DNA of 32,275 nucleotides from CAYWPG01 sp964460035. GTDB lineage: Bacteria; Pseudomonadota; Gammaproteobacteria; Nitrococcales; AK92. A model generated the notes under the pieces. That model saw only the letters and a list, made by a program, of their open reading frames with translations, was not told where the DNA came from and made no database searches. Both the position numbers and the translations under genes were made by a program. Positions 1 through 6,860 of this stretch are shown piece after piece; within the stretch, counting starts at the first letter, position 1, and each line of letters starts with the position of its first letter. The stretch is from NCBI GenBank assembly GCA_964460035.1, contig CAYWPG010000040.1, forward strand, positions 1-32,275, in the 5' to 3' direction.

Positions 1-214
1 GCGATGCGTATGCGCTACCTCGCTGTGTCGATGACCGGTTCGACGCCGGGGCAATAGCTACCAGGTGCGCACGCTGGTCGATGGCTCCATGTATCGCGTG
101 CTGAAGAACCTTCCCGCGGAGGACGAGCTGCTGGAGCTCGCTCGCGAGTTCGGGAAGCATGCGAAAGTGACGAAATGGCAGTACTACCGGGCGTTGGTGT
201 GCGCCGTTTCCTGA
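1..214 (+). CDS. C-terminal part of a probable class I SAM-dependent methyltransferase, apparently frameshifted
   Basis: The frame ending in TGA at 212-214 encodes the pattern YQVRTLVDGS, then YRVLKNLP, an acidic helix, and a final QYYRAL. This resembles the C-terminal tail of a family of class I SAM-dependent methyltransferases in which 'R.L.DG..YRVLKNFP...EL' precedes a closing 'YYWAL' segment. The frame is closed upstream by TGA at 32-34. A different frame is open from base 3 to about base 50, encoding VDDRFDAG. One extra G in the GGGG run at 48-51 would join the two frames into one reading. So this is either a real frameshift or a sequencing error, and the gene also runs off the left edge. 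The family assignment rests on about 55 residues without any SAM-binding motif, so it is tentative. Confidence 0.42.
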
Positions 215-249
215 TCCGGATGCGAAGCCAAACCTGCACCGATGCTTGT

Positions 250-272
250 TGGGGGCTGTCAAACAGCCCCCA
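250..272. terminator. Hairpin between convergent methyltransferase remnant and glnS
   Basis: A 10-bp perfect stem (T plus GGGGGCTGT at 250-259, ACAGCCCCC plus A at 263-272) closes a CAA loop. It sits in the 76-bp gap between two convergent genes and 18 bp from the glnS stop, where a bidirectional terminator is expected. No T-tract follows on either strand, so termination is inferred from position and stem strength. Confidence 0.6.
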
Positions 273-290
273 GCGAGACCATCCGGACGC

Positions 291-1976
291 TCAGTCCTTT
301 CCGGCTATCTTCGCCCAAGTATCCCGTAGCGTGATAGTGCGGTTGAACACCAGCCGCTCCGGGGTGCTGTCCTTGGTGTCCACACAGAAATAGCCCTCGC
401 GCTCGAACTGGAAGCGCGAGCCGGGAGGCGCGTTGGCTATCGCTGGCTCCACGAAGCCCTGAACGGTCACCAGCGACTGCGGGTTCAACTCTTCGCGCCA
501 ATCCTTGTTCTTGTCCGCTCCCGGGTTGGGCACACTGAAAAGACGGTCGTACAGGCGAATCTCGGCGGGCACACCGTGGCTGGCCGACACCCAGTGGATC
601 ACGCCCTTGACCTTGCGGCCTTCCGGATTGGCGCCCAACGTAGCCGGATCGTAGGTGCAGCGCAGCTCCACGATCTCGCCGGCTTCGTTCTTGATCGCCT
701 CGTTGCAGCGAATCACATAAGCATTGCGTAGGCGGACTTCGCCATGCAGCGCCAGACGCTTGTACTTGTTATTGGGCGCGACCTCCACGAAGTCGCTGCG
801 GTCTATGTAAAGCTCGCGCGTGAACGGTATGGTGCGCGTACCCAAGGACTCATCTTTGGGGTGATTGGCCGCAGTAAGATTCTCGACCTGAGCTTCCGGG
901 TAGTTTTCGATCACCACCTTGAGCGGATTGAGCACCGCCATGGCGCGGGGCGCAGTAGCATCCAGGCACTCGCGCATCGAGTTCTCCAGCATCGCAATCT
1001 CCACGATGCCGTCGGACTTGGTCACTCCGATGCGCGCGCAGAAATCGCGCAGCGCCTCCGGCGGACAGCCGCGGCGACGAATACCGGCGATGGTCGGCAT
1101 ACGCGGATCGTCCCAGCCCTCGACGTAGCCCTCGGCGACCAGTGCGGTGAGCCGGCGCTTGCTGAGCACGGTGTATTCGAGGTTAAGCCTCCCGAACTCG
1201 TACTGGCGCGGGCGGGAAGGCAAGTCCAGATTATCCAGGAACCATTCGTACAACGGCCTATGGTCCTCGAACTCCAGCGTGCACAGCGAATGCGTGATGC
1301 CCTCCAGCGCGTCCGACACGGTGTGCGTGTAGTCGTACATCGGGTAAATCGGCCACTTGTCCCCAGTCTGGTGGTGCACAGCGCCGCGGCGGATACGGTA
1401 CAGCGTGGGATCGCGCAGGTTAATGTTCGGCGACGCCATGTCGATCTTGGCGCGCAGTACACGACTGCCGTCTTCGAACTCGCCCGCACGCATGCGCCGA
1501 AACAGATCCAGATTCTCTTCCACCGAGCGGTCGCGGTAGGGGCTGTTGCGCCCCGGCTCGGTCAGCGTGCCGCGGTACTCGCGCATTTGCTCCGGGGACA
1601 GGTCGCACACATAAGCCTTGCCGGCTCGAATCAAGTCCTCGGCGTATTGGTAAAGCTGCTCGAAGTAATCGGAAGCGTAGTAAAGGTTGTCCCACTCGAA
1701 GCCGAGCCAGCGCACGTCCTCCTTGATCGCTTCGATGAACTCGATGCTTTCCTTCTCAGGGTTGGTGTCGTCGAAGCGCAGATTGCAGGTGCCGTTGTAG
1801 TCGCGGGCAATCCCGAAGTTGAGGCAAATCGACTTGGCGTGGCCAATATGCAGGTAACCGTTCGGCTCGGGCGGAAAGCGCGTAGCGACTTTGCCGCCGT
1901 GCTTGCCCTGCCGGACGTCTTCGTCGATGATCTGACGGATAAAGTTGCTGGCCGCAGCCGCTTCCTTGATGCTCAT
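291..1976 (-). CDS. glnS: Glutaminyl-tRNA synthetase
   Basis: This cytoplasmic class I aminoacyl-tRNA synthetase charges tRNA-Gln with glutamine using ATP. The 561-residue product is close to the usual length (E. coli GlnRS is about 554). The nucleotide-binding motif PPEPNGYLHIGH ends at HIGH 43-46, and the second class I motif is VLSKR at 270-274, replacing the usual VMSKR. The N-terminal half is the catalytic domain (FDDTNP and the tRNA acceptor-binding region). The remainder is the two-barrel anticodon-binding domain, ending near the Arg-Asp-Thr-Trp-Ala segment. A direct GlnRS implies a beta/gamma-proteobacterial type genome. The ATG at 1976 has only a distant AAGGG, but the protein starts where homologues do. 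A consensus -10 box lies upstream at 2024-2029, so the gene probably has its own promoter. Confidence 0.97.
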   Translation of the reverse strand: MSIKEAAAASNFIRQIIDEDVRQGKHGGKVATRFPPEPNGYLHIGHAKSICLNFGIARDYNGTCNLRFDDTNPEKESIEFIEAIKEDVRWLGFEWDNLYYASDYFEQLYQYAEDLIRAGKAYVCDLSPEQMREYRGTLTEPGRNSPYRDRSVEENLDLFRRMRAGEFEDGSRVLRAKIDMASPNINLRDPTLYRIRRGAVHHQTGDKWPIYPMYDYTHTVSDALEGITHSLCTLEFEDHRPLYEWFLDNLDLPSRPRQYEFGRLNLEYTVLSKRRLTALVAEGYVEGWDDPRMPTIAGIRRRGCPPEALRDFCARIGVTKSDGIVEIAMLENSMRECLDATAPRAMAVLNPLKVVIENYPEAQVENLTAANHPKDESLGTRTIPFTRELYIDRSDFVEVAPNNKYKRLALHGEVRLRNAYVIRCNEAIKNEAGEIVELRCTYDPATLGANPEGRKVKGVIHWVSASHGVPAEIRLYDRLFSVPNPGADKNKDWREELNPQSLVTVQGFVEPAIANAPPGSRFQFEREGYFCVDTKDSTPERLVFNRTITLRDTWAKIAGKD

Positions 1977-2023
1977 TCGCGTTTACAGCCCTTATCTTAG
2001 AGGTGCCGGTAAAAATTGCGGCC

Positions 2024-2029
2024 ATTATA
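2024..2029 (-). promoter_or_regulatory. Consensus -10 box (TATAAT) upstream of glnS
   Basis: On the minus strand this reads TATAAT, a perfect sigma-70 -10 hexamer, 47 bp before the glnS start codon. The hexamer 17 bp further upstream (CCGCAG) is a poor -35, so the promoter may be activator-dependent or weak. A GC-rich CCCCG/CGGGG inverted repeat lies just upstream, near 2042-2054. Confidence 0.5.
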
Positions 2030-2223
2030 ACCGCTCTTGTTCCCCGCTGCGGGGCCGCGCGGTCGCCGACCGAGGAGTGCGGCGGCGTAATGGCTTGAGC
2101 TGCAGACTCTCTCGTGTCGCCCCGACTCGCTGACGCTAATATGCCCGGTCGCCGTATCCAAGACCAGATCGCCGCGGCGTCCGCCCAGCCGATCCGGTTA
2201 CCGAGGACGGCGCCGCCACTGGC

Positions 2224-2994
2224 TTATTCCAGGTAAATCATCTTGCGGGTCATACCGCCATCCAGAATGATGTTCTGCCCGGTGAGGAAGCTAGAGTCGG
2301 GTCCGATCAAATAGGCCACCAACGCCGCCACGTCTTCCGGTCGACCGGCCCGGCCAGCCGGGTGCTGCGCATGGTCTCGGATGTGCAACTGCGCCTCGTG
2401 CCGCACACTGGACTTCTTCCAATCGGATACTACGATCCAGCCGGGACTGATGCAGTTCACGCGAACGTGCGGCCCCAGACTGATTGCCAGCGCATGGGTC
2501 AGTGCGAGCAACCCCCCCTTGCTCGCGGCATACGCTTCGCTGTGCGGTTCCGACTGCACAGCGCGGGTGGAAGCGATGTTGACGATTGCACCCCGGCTGC
2601 GCTTGAGCCCGGGCGCCGCGTACTTGCTGCACAGGAAGGCGCCGGTCAGGTTCACCGCGAGCACCCGATTCCAGGCATCTATGCTCAAGCGCTCGATGGG
2701 GCCATTGTAAGGGCTAGCGATACCGGCGTTGTTGACGAGCGCATCTATGCGGCCGAAGCGCTGCCCCGTGTGCGCCGTAAGGCGCGCGACCTCCGCCTCG
2801 TTGGCCACGTCCGTGGCGACGAATTCGACTTCGCCCAAACTGCTCAGCTCGGCTGCTGCCTCCGCTCCGGCTTCCGTATCTATATCGGCAAGCACCGTGC
2901 GCATCCCCTTGGTGAGCAGGTGTCTTGCGATGGCCTTACCAATACCTTGGCCAGCGCCGGTAACAATGGCCACGGGCTCGTTTGCAGTGCTCAT
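2224..2994 (-). CDS. Short-chain dehydrogenase/reductase (SDR) family oxidoreductase
   Basis: This is a classical SDR of 256 residues, a cytoplasmic NAD(P)-dependent oxidoreductase of unknown substrate. The cofactor motif TGAGQGIG lies at residues 12-19, NNAG follows near residue 88, and the catalytic residues are Ser142, Tyr155 and Lys159 (YAASK). The C-terminus has the common 'FLTGQNIILDGG' substrate-loop end. An Asp at the end of the second strand (VLADID) suggests NAD(H) preference. ATG 2994 is preceded by GGGAGAG at good spacing. It lies 55 bp downstream of the YbaK-type gene on the same strand and may be co-transcribed with it, but nothing in the neighbourhood fixes the substrate. Confidence 0.88.
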   Translation of the reverse strand: MSTANEPVAIVTGAGQGIGKAIARHLLTKGMRTVLADIDTEAGAEAAAELSSLGEVEFVATDVANEAEVARLTAHTGQRFGRIDALVNNAGIASPYNGPIERLSIDAWNRVLAVNLTGAFLCSKYAAPGLKRSRGAIVNIASTRAVQSEPHSEAYAASKGGLLALTHALAISLGPHVRVNCISPGWIVVSDWKKSSVRHEAQLHIRDHAQHPAGRAGRPEDVAALVAYLIGPDSSFLTGQNIILDGGMTRKMIYLE

Positions 2995-3049
2995 AATCTC
3001 TCCCTAGCCGGCTGCCCTGCGCGTGCCCACATGTCGCGGCAATGGGCGG

Positions 3050-3505
3050 CTACATGTACAGCGGCGTAGGCCGTGCCAGCCTTTCGTAATCCCGGTAGTG
3101 CATTCTTATGGCCTCGTCATGACTGCCGGCGTTGAATACGATGTCTTCGTTCTCGCGCAAGTGCGGGCTAACGAACACTTCTATGCCGTAGAGGTCGCCA
3201 AAGGGCGGCATCGCCCCGATTTCGCAGTCGGGGAATACTGCTTGGAACTCATATTCGTGGGCGAGCCGCAACTCCTTGGCGCCTAGTGCTAAGCGCAACG
3301 CATCCAGGTTTACGTAATCGCTGGCCGGCAGCACCAGCATGCACAAGCGTCCATCCACCATCACCAGCACCGTCTTGGCGAACGCGTGCCCAGAAATATT
3401 CGCCGCTTCCGCAGTGTGCTGGGCATCGTAGGCGATCGGATGCGCGATCGTCTGGTAAGCAACGTGCTGTTCTTCCAGCAAGTCCTTGAGGCGTGGAGTC
3501 ACCAT
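3050..3505 (-). CDS. YbaK/EbsC-type aminoacyl-tRNA deacylase family protein
   Basis: The 151-residue protein is a single YbaK/ProX domain. Members hydrolyse mischarged tRNAs in trans (for example Cys- or Ala-tRNA-Pro). The family's key lysine is Lys44 in FAKTVLV. The later loop GAMPPFG matches the conserved 'G.(I/M).PFG' segment. The N-terminus (LKDLLEEQHVAYQTIAHP) is typical of the short standalone proteins. ATG 3505 is preceded by AGGAGG at short spacing, which supports the start. It sits between the degQ-like protease and an SDR on the same strand. Which tRNA it edits cannot be read from the sequence. Confidence 0.85.
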   Translation of the reverse strand: MVTPRLKDLLEEQHVAYQTIAHPIAYDAQHTAEAANISGHAFAKTVLVMVDGRLCMLVLPASDYVNLDALRLALGAKELRLAHEYEFQAVFPDCEIGAMPPFGDLYGIEVFVSPHLRENEDIVFNAGSHDEAIRMHYRDYERLARPTPLYM

Positions 3506-3666
3506 AGGCCCTCCTGACCCTTGAGGCTAACCGTTGTAGGCGCACGGACAGGCGGCGCGCCGTCGACCGCTGCCGCCACGTCCATGCGAGATACACATGG
3601 GTTACCTGATCGGGGTTTATCAACCTCGTCGGGAGGCGGCAGCGATGCGCAGGCTCTGACGGGGCT

Positions 3667-5043
3667 TCAGCCTACCGGCAGGGCAACGAAGAATGCTCCC
3701 TCGCCGCGCCGAACCAGCAGCACCGCTTGGCTGTCCGCCTCGTCAATAGCCTGCTGTAGCTCGGCGACTGTTTGCACCGGCTCTCGGTTGACGGAAATGA
3801 TGACATCGCCCGGTCGCAGGCCGGCGCGGGCGGCTGGGCTGTCCGGTTCCAGCTGAACGATGCGGACGCGCTGCTGTGGCTGGCCGTCCAGGGTGACCTC
3901 GGCTGTCGCCAGCTCCGCGCCCTCCAGCGCGGTGTCGCCGCCTTCTGCCGATCCCGCTTCGGCCGTCGCCTGCGGCTCTACCACCACATCGACGGCAAGT
4001 TCCTGGTCGCCGCGGATCACGTTCAAAGTTACGGTCTCGCCCACCGGCATGAGTCCCACGCGGTTACGGACTGCGGCGGCCGAATCGGCCGCTTCGCCGT
4101 CTATGCCGACAATGACATCACCGCTCTGTAAGCCCGCTCGCGCTGCCGGCGAGTCGGGCACCACTTGCGATACTATTGCTCCCTTAGAGGCATTGATACC
4201 GAAAGCCTTTGCCAGCGCGGGCGTGAGATCCTGCACCATCACGCCGAGCTGGCCACGGCGAATCTCGCCGTGGGCGACCAGCTGCTCGGCAACGGTGCGA
4301 GCCATATTGATAGGGATGGCGAAGCCTATACCGATGTTGCCGCCGGCTGGAGCCAGGATGGCGGTATTGATTCCGATCAGCTCTCCTTGCAGGTTGATTA
4401 GCGCGCCGCCCGAGTTGCCCGGATTGATCGAAGCATCGGTTTGAATGAACGACTCGTATCCCTCCAGGGTCAGGCCGCTGCGCTCCAGCGCGCTGACGAT
4501 TCCGCTGGTCGCGGTCTGGCCAAGGCCGAAGGGGTTGCCCAGTGCCACCACGAAATCGCCCACCTGCAGCTTGTCGGAATCTCCCAGCGGTATTTCGGTC
4601 AGCTCGACCGCATCGGTATCCACTTGCAACACGGCGACATCGGTTGGTGGATCGCTGCCCACCAGCTTGGCCGGCAACTCCTGACCGCCAGGCAGCGTTA
4701 CGGTGATCTCGTCGGCGGCCTCAATCAGGTGGGCGTTGGTGAGTATGTAACCGTTCTCGGCGTCTACGATGACGCCAGAACCCAGGTTCTGCAGAGGCGG
4801 CGGTTCGGCCAGCTCAGGATCGCCGAAGAAGCGCCTGAATAGCGGGTCCTGCATGAGAGGATTGTCTTCCTGCGCGATTGTGCCGGTAGTCGAGATGCTC
4901 ACCACGGCAGGACTGACTTTCTGAAGCATAGGGGCGAGCGTGGGCGTCTGCGGAATCTGCACGCTATCGCTCGTCTGCGACGCCGATACCGCAGAGGTCA
5001 CAGCCAGCGCCAATATCAGTGCAATGAAGCGCAGCCTGATCAC
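3667..5043 (-). CDS. degQ: Periplasmic Do-type serine endoprotease (DegP/DegQ family)
   Basis: This HtrA-family protease and chaperone degrades misfolded envelope proteins in the periplasm. Starting at GTG 5043 gives 458 residues, close to E. coli DegQ/DegP. That start has AGGGAG nine bases upstream and immediately yields a signal peptide (hydrophobic stretch, cleavage after AVSA). An in-frame ATG at 5109 would add 22 unsuitable residues. The catalytic triad is His105 (NAHLIE), Asp135 (PTDVAVL) and Ser211 (GNSGG), almost the numbering of E. coli DegP. Two PDZ domains follow, at about residues 255-345 and 375-455, each with the 'SPAARAGL..GDVI' signature. The symbol is a best guess; DegP, DegQ and MucD cannot be separated here. 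A TCTTGA-n8-TCAAGA inverted repeat lies upstream. Confidence 0.92.
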   Translation of the reverse strand: MIRLRFIALILALAVTSAVSASQTSDSVQIPQTPTLAPMLQKVSPAVVSISTTGTIAQEDNPLMQDPLFRRFFGDPELAEPPPLQNLGSGVIVDAENGYILTNAHLIEAADEITVTLPGGQELPAKLVGSDPPTDVAVLQVDTDAVELTEIPLGDSDKLQVGDFVVALGNPFGLGQTATSGIVSALERSGLTLEGYESFIQTDASINPGNSGGALINLQGELIGINTAILAPAGGNIGIGFAIPINMARTVAEQLVAHGEIRRGQLGVMVQDLTPALAKAFGINASKGAIVSQVVPDSPAARAGLQSGDVIVGIDGEAADSAAAVRNRVGLMPVGETVTLNVIRGDQELAVDVVVEPQATAEAGSAEGGDTALEGAELATAEVTLDGQPQQRVRIVQLEPDSPAARAGLRPGDVIISVNREPVQTVAELQQAIDEADSQAVLLVRRGEGAFFVALPVG

Positions 5044-5401
5044 GTTGGTAATCTCCCTTGGGCATGAGGGCCCTGACGCAGGGCTGGATGTTCTTGATAA
5101 GAATTTCAAGAGTGCGTGAACAAATAATGAGCGAGACGGTTCACCGCGCTTACCGTCCCACCTGCATAGCCGCCAGGCTCACCCATTGCCCACCCATCTG
5201 ATCTGCATCGACCCCATAAGGCTCTGTGTAGACAGGAGATTGAGCGGCCAACCGTTCGGGCCTGTCTCGCGGCTCGCCGGCGTGCAACTGAGGAGCGATG
5301 GGCAGGGTAGGGGATTATAGTGGCTGCAAGAGCTTGGGCATGTTTTCGGATAAGTAGCTTGAACCGAGACGATCGAGCGCCTTTCGCCTCGGAGAGCGGC
5401 G
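5044..5401. other. Divergent intergenic region between degQ-like gene and DUF72 gene
   Basis: This 358-bp gap separates two outward-transcribed genes and should hold both promoters. I see no credible coding frame. Visible elements are the inverted repeat at 5092-5111 near degQ, and a TATAGT-like -10 around 5317-5323 facing the DUF72 gene with no good -35. No sigma-E or sigma-32 consensus could be fitted convincingly. Confidence 0.5.
5092..5111. promoter_or_regulatory. Inverted repeat upstream of degQ-like protease, possible operator
   Basis: TCTTGA (5092-5097) and TCAAGA (5106-5111) are perfect inverted half-sites around an 8-bp AT-rich spacer. The repeat lies about 50-70 bp upstream of the GTG start, where an operator could act. 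It matches no regulator I recognise. Confidence 0.3.
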
Positions 5402-6304
5402 ATGGCCTCTAGCGAGACGCGGGTAGGCGTCAGCGGTTGGAGCTATCCGCATTGGCGCGGACCTTTTTACCCGCCCGGTCTTCCGCAAAAACAGGAGTTC
5501 CAGTATGCCTGTCGTCATTTCACCTCGCTGGAGATTAACGCGTCGTTCTACGCGTTGAAGCGTCCGGAGCACTACCGCGCGTGGTACCAGAACTCACCGC
5601 CGAACTATGTGTTCGCCGTGAAAGGGGGGCGCTTCATAACTCACATGAAACGCTTGCGCGAAGTGGAGACGCCGCTAGCGAATTTCTTCGCGTCGGGACT
5701 GCTGCTGCTGCGGGAGAAACTCGGTCCGGTTCTTTGGCAGTTGCCAGCGAACCTGGCGCTTCAGCCGGAACGCGTGCGGCGCTTTCTCGACCTGCTGCCG
5801 CGGTCCCATCGGGAGGCGGCTGATTTGGCCAAACGGCACGACGATCGCTTGGCAGGCCGCTGCCAGAGCGAGGCGCTGGTAAAAAGGCCGCTGCGCCATG
5901 CCATCGAAGTGCGTAATAGCAGTTTCTTTACCGCCGAGTTCGCGCGTCTGCTGCGCGCAAAGGGCATCGCGCTGGTTTTTGCCGACAGTGGCGGTCGCTG
6001 GCCTTACCTGGAAGAGATCACGGCTGACTTTCTCTACCTGCGGCTGCACGGCGCTCGCGAGACTTATCTGAGCGGCTACACCGACGCGGAACTCGACTGG
6101 TGGACGGAGCGGATTCGCATTTGGAGCGCCGGCGGGCAGCCCGCCGATGCGCGGACACTGCTGGCTCCGACACCGGTATCCCAGCGGGATGTTTACGTTT
6201 ACTTCGACAATGACGCGCGGGCACACGCGCCATTCGATGCGGCACGGCTGGCCAGGCGGCTTGCTGCCAAAGCGCCAGGCACCGCGGCGGATGGCCGCTG
6301 CTAG
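5402..6304 (+). CDS. DUF72 (YecE-like) family protein
   Basis: The 300-residue protein has the DUF72 layout: an N-terminal GVSGWSYPHW..FYPPGL segment, 'FTSLEINASFY' soon after, and 'YVFAVKG.RFITHMKRL' before residue 90. The middle has 'LGPVLWQLPANL', then 'IEVRNSSFF'. The C-terminal part has 'FLYLRLHG', 'YTDAELDWW' and 'DVYVYFDND'. DUF72 proteins form a TIM-barrel-like fold of unknown biochemical function and are cytoplasmic. The start is supported by GGAGAG five bases upstream of ATG 5402. The length is within the family range and nothing appears truncated. An inverted repeat (ATGGGGCA 6311-6318, TGCCCCAT 6350-6357) follows the stop and might act in termination. Confidence 0.9.
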   Translation: MASSETRVGVSGWSYPHWRGPFYPPGLPQKQEFQYACRHFTSLEINASFYALKRPEHYRAWYQNSPPNYVFAVKGGRFITHMKRLREVETPLANFFASGLLLLREKLGPVLWQLPANLALQPERVRRFLDLLPRSHREAADLAKRHDDRLAGRCQSEALVKRPLRHAIEVRNSSFFTAEFARLLRAKGIALVFADSGGRWPYLEEITADFLYLRLHGARETYLSGYTDAELDWWTERIRIWSAGGQPADARTLLAPTPVSQRDVYVYFDNDARAHAPFDAARLARRLAAKAPGTAADGRC

Positions 6305-6509
6305 ACAGGTATGGGGCAGCGCCGCTAACTGCGCGCCACACAGCCTTGATGCCCCATCAAGCCAGATCCGAACATTGCTTTGCAAGTGACTGAAATAACT
6401 ATTGAAACGCGCTTGATTCATCGCGCGAGGTACCGGCAAGGGATTGCACCCCGGGTGCGAGCAACCCATGTAGGGGAGCGATGTAAAGTGGCAACGGGAG
6501 CGCCCGCTT

Positions 6510-6743
6510 ATGGCTACTTGCGAGGTATGCGGAAACGACTACCACCTGAGCTTCGAAATCATCGCGGCTGGACAGAGCCATGTTTTCGACAGCTTTGAGT
6601 GCGCGATCCAGAAGCTTGCTCCGGTATGCGAGCACTGCGGCTGCCGAATCATAGGCCATGGCATAGAGGCCAATAACTCTTTCTTCTGCTGCGCCCACTG
6701 CGCCCGCCATAGCGGCATATCGCAGGCGGTGGACCATGTCTGA
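6510..6743 (+). CDS. Small Cys-rich putative metal-binding protein
   Basis: This 77-residue protein carries Cys4-x2-Cys7, Cys31, Cys40-x2-Cys43-x-Cys45 and Cys60-Cys61-x2-Cys64, with His residues nearby (24, 42, 50, 63, 67). The spacing of paired cysteines around a 'FDSFECA' core suggests one or two zinc-ribbon/TRASH-like knuckles. Such small proteins are sometimes annotated as metallothionein-like, but true metallothionein is not shown. GGGAG lies nine bases before the ATG. It stands alone between the DUF72 gene and a strong hairpin at 6780-6816. Metal binding is inferred from cysteine spacing only; a role in metal sensing, storage or protein contacts cannot be told apart. Confidence 0.75.
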   Translation: MATCEVCGNDYHLSFEIIAAGQSHVFDSFECAIQKLAPVCEHCGCRIIGHGIEANNSFFCCAHCARHSGISQAVDHV

Positions 6744-6779
6744 GCAACGACTCTGAGCACTGACGAAACTGCAAGGCAG

Positions 6780-6816
6780 GCAATGCGCGGCCAAGCGGCT
6801 GCGGGCCGCGCATTGC
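6780..6816. terminator. Strong 13-bp hairpin between convergent genes
   Basis: GCAATGCGCGGCC (6780-6792) pairs perfectly with 6804-6816 across an 11-base loop. It lies 36 bp after the Cys-rich gene and 45 bp from the polX stop, between convergent genes. No T-tract follows on either side, so it is best read as a bidirectional terminator or RNA-end-protecting stem. Confidence 0.65.
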
Positions 6817-6860
6817 AGCCCTTGGAGCGGGATATGCGCGAGCCACCGTGCCGCAGATCC

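Noticed and set aside
30..52. GGTTCGAC string near the left edge resembling a tRNA T-loop
   Set aside because: The flanking bases do not form a T-stem, and no acceptor stem, anticodon arm or CCA end is present.
744..2000. Long open frame of 418 codons on the plus strand opposite glnS
   Set aside because: It lies wholly antisense to glnS, whose motifs are intact, and its translation is Arg/Val/His-rich with no recognisable domain. It is a GC-driven shadow frame.
1990..2001. 12-mer CCTTATCTTAGA, also present after dps at about 32130-32141
   Set aside because: In a 32-kb window many 12-mers are expected to repeat by chance, and the two contexts differ.
5675..6469. 264-codon minus-strand open frame opposite the DUF72 gene
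   Set aside because: Antisense to a gene with strong family motifs and a good ribosome-binding site; no motif in the antisense translation.
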